Below, one piece after another: positions 9,663 to 19,747 of a stretch of DNA of 64,000 nt. Under the pieces are notes generated by a model. The model was not told where the DNA came from. It saw only the letters and a list, made by a program, of their open reading frames with translations, and did not search any database. Positions within the stretch are counted from its first letter, which is position 1. Each line of letters starts with the position of its first letter. Made by a program: the position numbers and the translations under genes. This stretch comes from Hydrangea macrophylla (taxonomy: Eukaryota; Streptophyta; Magnoliopsida; Cornales; Hydrangeaceae). Location: positions 33,291,850 through 33,355,849 of the forward strand of contig CM066991.1 of NCBI GenBank assembly GCA_033977485.1. The letters run 5' to 3'.

Positions 9663-11645
9663 TCATCTTGTTTATACTACTTGCAATCGGATTATGAAGT
9701 ATGATGAACTAGGATTAAAGTTAAATCCTTTTTAGAAAAGGATTTTTTTGATTGTTAAGTTCATCTAGTTTTGAACTTATTTCAATCCAATTAGTTTAGA
9801 ACTTATTAGATCAATTAAAAAACGTATTGGTGCATTTAAAATACATAATCTGGTATTTTTCACGATTTGATCTGGAAAATTGACTCTCTGGTATAGTCCA
9901 ATCGGTTGGTTCTGTTTCCAATCAATTGGATGGGCAATTGATTGTCATATAATGGCAATCGAATTGTACTCCAATCAATTGCCTCCTTTAGGTAATCGAT
10001 TGGTGCATGGCTTTAGTAAGCAATCGATTGGCTTTACTAGCATTCGATTGCCTTTGGACAGAATGTGTATTTTAGTTTTAAAATTGTTTAAAAATTTAAT
10101 ATTAGTATATTAAGTATTCTGGAATATTTATAAATAAAATTATTTTGAAAAATATGTTTTGAAATATTTTATTTTAAATATTTTGGATGTTTAGGTTTTA
10201 GAAAATCTAATCTTGTGCACCAATGGAGTTTTCTAAGGAATCCTAAATATTGTTGGACAATATCTTTTGTTTCGTCATGGAAAGCAATACATAAATTTAA
10301 TTAATTTATGCTTGAAACTTCATAATTCTAAAATATACATATTTGTGATTGATGCATGTTTTATTTTGGAACATATTTCATGCGTGGATGTGATTGGCAT
10401 ATATTATGAATGCATCGCAAAGCTAACTTCTTAAGCAGATTGCCTACTCTCTCATGGCGAGTTAAATGTTAATTTATTTTAGTTTTTAAATTTCATTTAA
10501 TTTCATTGTGGCATTGTAAAGGGCATTATAGTTTCATTCCTGTGAAAAGGAGAACTATAATGGTTTCCCTAGCCATTTATGTAATTTACTTTTCCTAGAT
10601 GTTTTTGTAAACTTCTTCGGAGGTATAGGATGATTGTAAATTAGATTAATTGGAGGAGCCACAAGATGGAGCCATGAAGATTGAGCCTTGAAGCTTGAAG
10701 CCTTGAGATGGAACTACGGAGATAGTGCCATGAGAGAGATGGGCTAATTTTTATTCATGCATGTTTATTTATTAATTATTGCATGGATGAATGCTTATGC
10801 ATGTTTATATCTATGTCTGTTATATATTGTTTGTGAATGCATGGGCAAAAACCATTAGTTTAGTCAGTTTTCTTTAATTGATAAATGGATAATTGAATTT
10901 TCTAAATTTATCATGGCTAAAGAAAATGGGTATTTTTGACGCATTAATAAATATTGGATATTTATGGGTAATGAATAAACAATGGTTTCATTTATTCAAA
11001 GTTAAAAATTCCTATTAGTTTATTGTAAGTATGACAGATACTCTGTGACACTCATTTATGAGTGATCATTCCATACTCTTATTGATTACTAGATATGAGC
11101 TTCTTATAAAAATCTAGTGGGAGAGGGACTTAGATTTATAACTCCTACGGTCTTTCATAAACGGTTCATTGTAAGGTGAATAGAATATTCTGTGTCACCC
11201 AGCCATGGGTGATCATTCCATACGGAGGATCAACTATTCATTGGTTACTAGATATAAACTTCCTTTGGATAAAATCAATGAGACGTGTTGAGGGTGACCA
11301 CTACACCGAGGCACTACTTGAGGCGGTTGTCATTAGATTCTAGTTAATGGTGAAACACTAGCTAAGCTATGGGTAAGGGACTTCACACGGAGCATTAGCC
11401 AAAAACTTAGAGACCAAAAGTTTAGGAGTCATGAGTTGTTTTGTAAGAGTTGCACGACATTCATGATGGGTTTCCCAATCAGGCTATGAGGTTATGATCG
11501 CCACACGGATACTTAATTTCATAGGCTTGACATCTTGAAGATAATTAATGAGTTGGTTAAGGGAATTCCAAAGTATCATATAAATTCTCATATTTATGAT
11601 TTCCATATTGTAATTCTATTATATTATTTGTATTTCAGATTCATT
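9663..11645 (+). other. Long leader of copia element D
   Basis: About 2 kb separate the primer site from gag. No gene is seen. The leader holds a second CAATCGATTG cluster (9899-10050) and an imperfect internal duplication (about 11036-11125 and 11175-11280) that shares GTGATCATTCCATAC and GGTTACTAGATAT-type blocks. Such a duplicated leader could form RNA structure, but that is inference. Confidence 0.6.
9899..10050 (+). promoter_or_regulatory. Second CAATCGATTG cluster, leader of D
   Basis: Eight or so copies of CAATCGATTG or variants (CAATCGGTTG, CAATCAATTG, CATTCGATTG) lie downstream of the primer site. With the LTR array this places palindromes on both sides of the presumed transcription start. 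Confidence 0.7.
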
Positions 11646-12483
11646 ATGTCTAGCCCACTTGCTGTAACCATGATCCAGAATAAGCAAATTGGAAATAACT
11701 ACGTTGAATGGAAACTGGAACTGGATGAATTATTAACTGCTAATGGATGTAAATACATTCTTACCATTCCTTGTCCACCTATTCCAAGCCGTGACACCCC
11801 AACAGATTTTGCAGATCAATATTGGCAGTGGATAAAAGTTGATGGTATGGCTCGCTCTAGCATCTTAGACACTTTGTCTGATGTGTTGAAGCAGCAACAT
11901 CAACCTTTTCGCACTGCCCATGCTATAATATTGAACCTCGAGGAGATGTTTGGGGAACTGAGTCGAACTGCAAGGCTTAGAGCTTTGGAGTTAGTCATGG
12001 ACACCAAAATGTTGGAAAGAACTTCAATAAGAGAGCATGTTTTTAAAATGGTTACTTATTTCAAAGTACTAGAAGTTCTGGGTTCCGACATTGATGGTGA
12101 GACTCAAGTTGACATAATCTTGCATTCGCTGCCTTCATCATTCACTCAATTTAAAAGGGTTTTTTAAATGAGTAAAATAATTTTTTCAACAAGTGAATTG
12201 ATGCGCTCTCTTGAGGCAACGAAGGACATAGTCAAAGAGGAGTCAAATGTTCAGAACATTGGAATGGCTTCATCTTCAGGAACTAAGCCTAAGGGCATAA
12301 GTGTAGCAAAGGAGCTGCAAGGCTCGAGGATAGGTGAGCCAAACCCAAATATTGATAAGAAGGCAAGACATGGAAAGGGAAAGGCTAGTGCTGTGCCAAA
12401 AGGAAAGTGTTTCCATAGTGGTGTGAGAGGGCATTGGAAAAGGAATTGTGTAGAATACTTGACTGCCAAAAGGCAAGGTATGA
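11646..12483 (+). pseudogene. copia gag, truncated, one in-frame stop
   Basis: The start is the ATG opening MSSPLAVTMIQNKQIGNNYV, because the copia gag pattern begins there (short leader, then N-Y-x-x-W-K at about residue 20). The gag domain runs for about 170 residues, including LRALELVMDTKM and the IREHVFKM region, to a TAA at 12165-12167. The same frame continues through the linker to a zinc knuckle, KCFHSGVRGHWKRNC, whose second cysteine is replaced by serine, so zinc binding would be lost. The B' LTR then cuts the gene at 12483. Gag would package the element RNA in cytoplasmic particles; this copy cannot. Confidence 0.85.
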
Positions 12484-12490
12484 TGTAATA
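12484..12490 (+). repeat. First bases of B' LTR plus A target duplication
   Basis: TGTAATA matches the LTR B start (TGTAATACCC, opposite strand at 43530). Bases 12486-12490 (TAATA) pair with 27070-27074 (CAATG) as a decayed 5-bp duplication around element A. The B' LTR thus begins here and resumes at 27070. Confidence 0.65.
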
Positions 12491-13146
12491 TGACACGAGA
12501 ATTTTTCTGTGTGAGCTTGTGTGCTATACCCAAGTGTAGGCAATTGTGCAAGTAGTAAACTGGTTAAGACCAGGTCGATCCCACAGGGAAGGTGTTAAAC
12601 TAAATACCTAGATTAAACTCTAAAAAAGAAAACAAAAATTCAATATTTTAAAGAAAATGTAGAACACAAAGTTCCACAGTTTATCAACTACTAAAGATAA
12701 AGCAAGTAAACTAGATTAAACGAATTACTAATTAAAGCGATGATTTAAAACGTTTTTCTTAATAAAAGGGAACGTTGGGATTACACGAATCCACCGCAAC
12801 CTAGCCATCTACCATGTAATTACGTTGATGCTCAATGGAGTACATTTTCTACAGTATTCCGTATTTCTCTTAGAATAAAGAATCTATAGTCCTTTCATGC
12901 CCTGGACTATGTCATCACAATTAAGTTTGAAATACATAAAAACTATTTAAAATAATAGTTAAGCCTCGCACCTCCAATGGTGTTAGCATTGAGGGTGGTT
13001 TGCAAAATATATTGAAAAAAAATGCCTTAAGGCTTTAAGTTTACAGACTGCTTTGACAAACTGAGCGTTTGGGGACAGTTTGATAACAAATCAGTAAAGC
13101 AGAAAGTCTAGGAATACTGCATAGAATGTTCTCAAGAATCAGAGGG

Positions 13147-13269
13147 TTCGATCGATCGACGCGCTTTCGATCGATCGAACAACTTCATCCCTCGATCGAT
13201 CGAACTGTCTTCGATCGATTGACAATGTCTCTGGTCCGATCGATCGAACTAACTTCGATCGATCGAACA
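13147..13269 (-). promoter_or_regulatory. TCGATCGA array, downstream cluster, 3' LTR A
   Basis: Six copies of TTCGATCGATCGAAC or one-base variants. In the direction of transcription the cluster follows the TATA-like box, so it would lie in R or U5. Confidence 0.75.
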
Positions 13270-13684
13270 CAGGAATTATTTTGCTGCATGGCAAAGCTTG
13301 AGATCACGGTTTCATCTTGATCTCCCAACCTGGGGACTACTCAGACATGGTCTAGAGTGTCACAGAATTGTTTTTAATGTAAAGATTCATTAAGGATGTG
13401 TTTGTTTGCGTTTTAAACATGAAAATTATAACAACTAATGGTGTAACCGTATATAACATGCAAAACTACGTGATAACGGATTAAACTACTCTAAACTACG
13501 TGCAGAATGTAAATAAACAATAAAAGAGTAACCTGGAATGAAGAACTATTGATTAAACTAAGAGAATCCAAGCTACAATACCAATAGTCTTTGAAAACCT
13601 ACAAAACAATGGAGAAAACTCTCTCTATATATATAAAAATTGATGAAAAAGTAGTGTGTCCCCCTTTAGGACGTATGCAAAACT

Positions 13685-13695
13685 AATATATATAC
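13685..13695 (-). promoter_or_regulatory. TATA-like box, 3' LTR A
   Basis: On the minus strand this reads GTATATATATTAG, between the two palindrome clusters. A second TATA run lies at 13626-13637. Confidence 0.45.
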
Positions 13696-13761
13696 TTAAA
13701 CCTAATGCTAGGGTTCCAAGTCTATCACTGCTGCGTGTGCGTAAAATCTGATAAAAGCCAT

Positions 13762-13876
13762 GTTCGATCGATCAAACATTTCTCGATCGATTGAACGTTT
13801 GGGATATTCGATCGCTTGAGCTTCTCTCGATCGATCGAACCTTCGATCAATCGAATGTTCTTCAATCGATCGAGGT
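13762..13876 (-). promoter_or_regulatory. TCGATCGA array, upstream cluster, 3' LTR A
   Basis: Six copies of the TTCGATCGATCGAA type lie about 70 bases upstream of the TATA-like box in the sense of transcription, in U3. Confidence 0.75.
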
Positions 13877-14127
13877 TCACTTTTCATCCTTTAGTTGTCT
13901 TCATTGAAATTCAGCACTTCCTTTTATCTTTCTCATCCAATTCTTCACACGACAACAGTAATCTGCACGAATAACCACTAAAACAACATCACTTATCATA
14001 GTTTAATCAAATTGTGTACAAACTGGCGTTGTAATTCAAATTGCAAATAAATAAAAGAATTGTAAACTAAATTAGTACATTTTCTTCTTTTAGCGCGGTT
14101 GTATTTTACAAATACCCCCGCTTGTCA

Positions 14128-14162
14128 CAACCCCCAACTAGCGATTTGCTAGTCCCTAGCAA
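14128..14162 (-). other. PPT and conserved hairpin of element A
   Basis: On the minus strand a 17-base hairpin (stem TTGCTAG/CTAGCAA, loop GGA; 14146-14162) is followed by TCGCTAGTTGGGGGTTG and then the LTR. The G-rich tract is the polypurine tract that primes plus-strand DNA. The same hairpin plus tract occurs in element E at 52021-52055 and 62694-62728. Confidence 0.75.
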
Positions 14163-16299
14163 TAAAGCGAAAATAAAACAAGCTAAACTAATACTACAAT
14201 GATTAAAATAAAACACAAGAAAATCAAAACGAACTAATCTAAAAAAAAAAACTACCTAACTCACTTTTGCAGGAATCGCGGTTGCATTTAGAAAATGCAA
14301 CAAGCCGTTAAACCCTTAGGTTCCCCCTAGTGGACGAGTGTTGTTTCCTGAGGGTTTGCAGTGAATGTACACACAAAATTCCCTGATTTTAAGCTCAAAA
14401 AGATATAGAATAATTTTTAAACACTCCCTTCTATTCAACTATTAATTTAGCTCTACAAAACATATCATCCTCATTCAAACCATGAAAGAAATACACATGT
14501 TCCTCATGTCACCAAGATAAAAATAACAGATGCATCACATCCATGTATCTGTGTGTGTGTGTGAAGTTAACAGCTATACATCAAACTTTATTTAGAGTTG
14601 ATTAAACTATCATGCTCTCAGAACTTGTAGTTACAACTCAATTCTCACATGGTTATTACACTCAAAAATGAATATCTCATAGAAACTTGGTTAATAATTA
14701 TCGCTCATGGTATGAAAGCTTTGATAGGAGTGATTTTTCGGATACTAATGCGTTCATACTCGACTCTATAAAAGACAAACATTTAGAGTGTATAGTCTCA
14801 CGAACAGAATACTACTTACTAGAGGAGCGAAATACCGTGGATAACTCAAATTACACGTTCGTGTTTAAACTACATTGTTGAAAATCATTAAGGCTTTGAC
14901 TTGACGGTTTTTTTTGTTTAATAGGGTAGCAACTAGAGGGGTAAGAAATTGCACATTTTCAGCATGTGATTGAGTTTAGTAATTTCTTCCTCACTTCATT
15001 CCAACCATCCTCTCCATTTATTATTAATTTTTTTTTAACCTGGACTTTCTCCTTCCCTTTTTCCTTTTATGCAGCCCTTCCCACTACTACTCCTTCCTCA
15101 TACTTCAACAATTTAATCACATTAGGTGTGCAATGGGGTGTATTGAGGTCAAAGTATAAGATTAGGGATTTAAAATTTCATAATAGATTCGGCATTATTT
15201 ACTAGGTGTGGGGTTGAGAACAATGCATATTCTGGAATGTTGATACAGGTAAATGGAAAGGTAAGGAGCAAATAACGATGGCTTAAATCATTTTCTCAAC
15301 TTCTTAATTTTTAACACATAAATGTTCATTGAGTTTAGTTGGTAAATCCTGAACGTTCTCCTCTAATAAGCAGACAAAATGAAGACTTTGAGACTATTCA
15401 ATGAATTTAATACGCTTGTTCAATAAAACAATTCGAATTTAATGTGACAATTCCCTCAAAATTGAAGATTGGATTCAAAAACTCACTAAGGGTAACTAGT
15501 TTCCACTACTTTATTCCTTAAAGTACGAAAGTCGTAATAACTCTTATTTTAAGTTTTCCGCAAGCTATTAACACGTGCAAATGCTTTGGATACAAGAATG
15601 GTCAACATATGCATTCATCCTAAAAAAACTAGAAAAACACGTGAACTTAATTCATAAAAGGATGAGAATAAAATGGTTGTGTCATTGCTTGACAACAGCT
15701 AAATAGGAGTGAATATTCAGAGTTATTCTACCAATTTAATTCAAACCTTGTTTAATCGTTTGAAAATTTTAATTTTTCCTTAATTTCACGAATTCAAACT
15801 CGAGATTGTATGACATGTGCAATAAAGTGACCCAGATTGCTAAATATATATATGCACAGGTGATTATCTATCTACATCCCACCCCCAACTGAAAATTGCA
15901 ATGTCCTCAGCAGGTGATTTTCAAAAATAGATAGAGAGATATCACCTGATATATCATCATAAGAATCACAGTTGTAACAACCTGTACAGAAAGCATCCAA
16001 ACTCCAAGCAGCAAAGATTAAAAAAGAAATGAAATATAGAGCATGGGATCCATACATAAAACAGAACTCATCACTGAAAAGATAATAAAGTGAAAGAACA
16101 GAACAGAACAGTGATAATATACTCCATACAAACTGAAATGCAACATATCCAAACCAACCAACAAAACAAAAACAACCAACAATAACCAAAAGTCCAATAC
16201 ATCCAACCAAACCAACTAAAACATCCAAAATGGCCAAAAACAACCAAATAAAAAAAAATAAAAACAACCAAATAACCCCAAACACAGATCTAGTAGAAA
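14163..16299 (-). other. Long 3' UTR of element A
   Basis: No gene is seen in 2.1 kb. Two non-coding blocks are shared with element E: one next to the PPT (14290-14375, containing CCCTAGTGGACGAG) and one near 14780-14850. A second purine-rich tract, CAGTTGGGGGTGGGATGTAG on the minus strand, lies at 15871-15890 just after ORF2 and is conserved in C and E. The open frames at 15872-16285 are accidental in TTT/GGTT-rich sequence. Confidence 0.7.
15871..15907 (-). other. Internal purine tract after ORF2, element A
   Basis: On the minus strand this reads GAGGACATTGCAATTTTCAG followed by TTGGGGGTGGGA. Matching tracts follow ORF2 in C (39962-40001) and E (61093-61125). It resembles a polypurine tract but is about 1.7 kb from the LTR. 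Confidence 0.6.
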
Positions 16300-17749
16300 C
16301 TATCCATCATCGACGACGTCTGATAATATCTCAATCAGTACAACCGGAGCATCTCCATCGCTACCCTCGTCAACAGTAGTAGCTGTCGCCGGGACACTCG
16401 CAATCGTGGCAGCTGATGTAGATAATGATGTGTCAGCCACGACAGGAGGAGATGGAAGTGGTATCTCTGCAGCAAATGGCACCGTAAAAGTGGATGGAGC
16501 TACAGGATCAATCAGTGCAGGTGGAGATGAAGATGATGGACCGGTGGTGGATGATGGAATAACAAAAGTGGTAAGTGGGATGGTGGACGTAGCTGGAGCA
16601 GCCGTAGGTGGATCGCTGGGGGGTGGTGCAGAAGCCGCGTGAACCGACTGATCGACTCCAATATGGATCAAGATTGCCTCCAGCAAAGTCGTCATCTGAT
16701 CTACCTTGCCCTCGAGTCTAATCTGGGCCTCTCTCTCCTCCAGTAGTAACTCGTGAAGAGTCGGGAGAGGCGGAGAAGAAGACTCTCCCTGGGCTGGAGC
16801 CTGAGACCGCTGTCTCATATCAAATCTTGCAACATCCTCTACAGGGTCACCCTCCTCCTCCGAATTATGCTCCTTAGCCTCGGTCGGCGTCCCAGAAGCT
16901 ACATCCTCAGTATCTGTCCCTCCTCGCCTCCTCTTTGCTCCGACTTTAGCTTTGCCCTTTCCTTTCCTTTTTCTCTTCTGAACGTCAGAGCGGCGAGCGG
17001 CGGTCTCACCAAATCAGCTCTTGGGAGACTGTTGGACATTGGTAGCAAGAGGAAGTAGGCCGCTTTGACTCATAATGCGATGGATGCACCATGAACTCTA
17101 TATATAATCGCGGAAGGCATACCCGTCTCCCTATCCCCACACAAAATAGTGCTCTCACATACCAGGCTGCCAGCTTCTCGTGATAAGAAGTCAGAAAGAT
17201 ACAGTTGTAGAGTACGAGATGGAGCATGTGGTATCTATCAATCAAGAACTGATCCTCTATATGAGACGAGCTGTTCCAGAACTGAACGGCACCGCTGGTA
17301 ATCTCTCGGACAATCGTGGCGTAAGGGATCTCAGAAGTACCCACACGGTGAGGATAATCACTCTCCAGCTCCTCAGGGACCCCTATGGCAGCAGATAAAG
17401 TGGCAGGACTGATGATGATCTCCCGGCCGCGGAAGAAAGATCGATAAGTGTATGGTGCAACTGGGTCCTTAATCATCGTTGCACAGACCTCTCGTACCCA
17501 CGAAACATTGACCTATTTGGGCTGGGTCAACATCTCGTACCATCGTGGTCTATCCTTGATTCTGGCTAAGAACCAAGGAGCAGAAAGCCAGGTCGTCTCA
17601 AGGGGTCTCTCAATCATCACCTTACGGTGACTAAAGAATCGCGTGTAATTCGAATGGTCAAAGATATGGCAGAACCCATGGTCAGGTACCAGATCTGGTT
17701 TAGCGAGGTCGAAAGATTTCTCCCAAAAATAGCCCGTCGTGGGATTCAT
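16300..17749 (-). pseudogene. ORF2 of element A (nuclear-protein-like), near complete
   Basis: The likely start is the ATG at 17749 (MNPTTGYFWEKSF), about 65 bases after the downstream palindrome cluster. The N-terminal part (17749-17100) carries the domain shared with C and E: a VNVSWVR segment, PVAPYTYRSFFRGREIIISP, and an AIGVPEE stretch. The middle (about 17010-16890) is strongly basic, with RKRKGKGKAKVGAKRRR, a likely nuclear localisation signal. A coiled-coil-like segment (LHELLLEEREAQIRLEGKVD) and a Pro/Ser/Thr-rich acidic tail follow to 16300. Two stops and a frameshift separate the blocks. The function is not established. Domain layout suggests a nuclear, perhaps DNA-binding, protein; it does not look like a membrane envelope protein. 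Confidence 0.7.
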
Positions 17750-18360
17750 AGTGCACCTGTAAAAAAAATGAAATCAGGAAAGCAAAACAAAAAGGTAAAA
17801 ACTGCCATTGTTAAGGTTCGAACGATCGCAGTTGGTTCAATCGATTGAAGAATGGCTGGGTTCGATCGCTCGAGACTTGTTCGATCGATCGAACACAGCG
17901 ATTTTGCAGCGACAGCAAACGAGAACAAAAAGAGCCCGCGCACACAAAATAACAAGAAAAAGAACACAAAACGGTTGAACAACCAATGGGGGGCACCCCC
18001 ATGTCAATTCCAACAAAATGAACGAGAGGGAGAATTTGTGGACTTTACCTTGGGTCAAAATTGGAGAGTGGATGAGAGGGATGATGATGGTGATCAGGGG
18101 AGTGATCAAAACACTTTCCAATGGGCGTGTGCTTGGGGAATCAAAAATTGCCCCTTGGTCTCTCTGTGCTCAATCGCTCGAATGAAGGAGAGAGGGAGAG
18201 AAACTGATGAAGTGTATGGACGATGCCTTATTTAAACACAGGTCTCGATCGATCGAGAAAGTTTGATCGATCGAACCTTCAATCGATTGGGACCTGCTGA
18301 AGCGGTTGAAGAGTGGATGATTTCGATCGATCGACGTTAGTTCGATCGATCGAACCTAGA
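17750..18360 (-). promoter_or_regulatory. Internal promoter-like module upstream of ORF2, element A
   Basis: Read on the minus strand, a TCGATCGA cluster (18356-18243) is followed by a TATA-like TTTAAATAA (18236-18228), then a leader of about 330 bases, a second cluster (17895-17815) and the ORF2 start. This repeats the cluster, TATA, cluster order of the LTR. Single variants such as TCGAGCGATTGAG (near 18170) lie between. The layout implies that ORF2 has its own transcript. Confidence 0.65.
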
Positions 18361-18684
18361 AATCCTATACTATCATTGAATTGAAAGATTATACACCCAC
18401 AACTAACCAACATTGTTTTGGACATACAGGACAATGATAACAACAGTTCATTGACAGGACATGTAAGCCAAAAAGTCATCATCAAAATAGAAAATTGCAA
18501 ATATTTTATACATAAAATAATGTATTAGCATCCTTTGCAACATTATTGCCCCCAACATGGTATGTAAAACCTTATTGAAAAAGAAAAAACTAAAATAAAG
18601 CTGAAATTGATAAAACTTTGTCTAGGAATACACTTCAATTGATGAAAGAAAGATGAAATGACAGAATATAATTGAAGTGAAGCA

Positions 18685-18996
18685 CTACTCTTCAAGCATG
18701 AAGATTTCTCCTTCCACAACTTCTTTTGTCGCCAGAACTTCAAATGTGGAGTCTAAACTTGATGATTCTCTTTCCCAGAATAGTCGGAAAGCAGCTAGGA
18801 CATCATCGAGCAAGTCGAAACTCTCTAAAGAATCGATTTCACAGGCAATAGGTGATCCAGATGGAGACAAGGATAACGGAGTGTAATTTCGCATCGGACT
18901 TTCCTCTTGCGGTGGAGTACTCGGGGACCTTATGTATGGTCCAATTCTGTGGAACAACTGATGTGGAAGGAACAACGGCTGTAACATTTGATTCAT
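18685..18996 (-). CDS. Small acidic ORF of element A
   Basis: An intact frame of 103 codons starts MNQMLQPLFLPHQLFHRIG. The block F[LV]PH.LFH followed by a proline/serine/threonine-rich segment is shared with frames in the same position in C (36405) and E (54965, 59051), although the rest of each protein differs. The C-terminal half is acidic (many Glu and Asp). No signal peptide or membrane segment is apparent. I do not recognise a named family. Its position between integrase and the ORF2 promoter is constant, which argues that it is a real gene. Confidence 0.6.
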   Translation of the reverse strand: MNQMLQPLFLPHQLFHRIGPYIRSPSTPPQEESPMRNYTPLSLSPSGSPIACEIDSLESFDLLDDVLAAFRLFWERESSSLDSTFEVLATKEVVEGEIFMLEE

Positions 18997-19020
18997 AGTG
19001 ACACCCCTGACAAAGAAAAA

Positions 19021-19602
19021 CTAACATGAACGAAGAAATAAATCAACTAGAACAAAGGAAAGAACTAACAGAAAGAATTGAACAAAGAAAAAACAAAAAG
19101 AGAAAGGAATATGGCCAAGAATTAACCTCACTATTGGCATAATAGACCCAAGTGCATTAGCAGGTAGCGGGCAGTGAAGTTGGAACAACACATAATGCAT
19201 GTGCACATAAATATAAGGAACCGATTCGATGACAAGGAAGTCATCAACATATGTGAATACAGCATTATGGTGTTCTGGCACCGCATCCTGTAAGTCCACT
19301 TCTTCCCACGATTCCCACATTGAATCATTCTCCCATTGTTCCATTAGAGCATCATCGACTTCCCAAACAACATACCCCTCTGGGTTTCCCTCCTCTTCAG
19401 GAAATTCCATGTTCTCAAAAGGATTAATTTGGAGAAGAACAGGATTGTAAGGGATGTACCCTTGGGTCAGGTCCATGACATCATCTGCCCCTGGTCCTTG
19501 ATAGGGAGAAAATTAGAATGCTATCTCGTCGGCAGTCTAAGGGGGGTTAGGATATTCCAAATCAGCCCATGACCCTATGGAATGAACGTCGTCGTCCCTC
19601 AT
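19021..19602 (-). pseudogene. Acidic ORF of element A after pol
   Basis: A frame starting MRDDDVHSIGSWADLEYPNPP runs with two stops (near 19537 and 19515) into a 151-codon open part. It is rich in Glu, Asp and Trp up to about 19250 and then hydrophobic near its end, where a run of Phe, Leu and Val could span a membrane. A comparable Asp/Glu-rich frame follows pol in element C (36746-37258). The hydrophobic end may be accidental translation of T-rich sequence. Function unknown. Confidence 0.4.
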
Positions 19603-19747
19603 TTTTAATATCCTGTAAGGGAGAGACAGCAAGGAATAGCAGATTAAGAATCAAAGTCACCTTCAAAAAGACAGAAAAGAACAAAACAAAATGAAATGCA
19701 GTTAAAAGAAAGAGTACAACAACATCGTGAAAACCCACTCGAGCGTT

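Larger units (their letters stand above)
7874..12483 (+). mobile_element. D: Ty1/copia retrotransposon, 5' half
   Basis: The element comprises a long 5' LTR (7874-9650), a methionine-type primer site at 9652, a long leader and a copia-type gag. It is cut off at 12483 by the B' LTR, so its protease, integrase and reverse transcriptase lie outside the window or are lost. The LTR start (GTTGGGAATATGCC) is shared with the sequence at 63882, about 90 percent identical over 117 bases by eye, which marks a second member of the same family. Confidence 0.85.
12491..14127 (-). repeat. 3' LTR of element A
   Basis: The LTR is 1637 bp, ending TGACA and TGTCA on the plus strand. It aligns with 25436-27069 throughout. 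It contains palindrome arrays at 13762-13876 (upstream in the sense of transcription) and 13147-13269 (downstream), with TATA-like runs between them (13685-13695 and 13626-13637). Confidence 0.92.

Noticed and set aside
12168..12488. Separate 106-codon gene after copia gag
   Set aside because: It is in frame with gag after a single stop and carries the gag zinc knuckle, so it is the same gene.
15872..16285. 137-codon minus-strand hydrophobic frame as a membrane protein
   Set aside because: It lies in T-rich 3' UTR of element A, is not conserved in C or E, and the overlapping frames are equally open.
17852..18235. 127-codon plus-strand frame near the ORF2 promoter of A
   Set aside because: It crosses the palindrome cluster and leader, has no domain, and opposes the element's direction.
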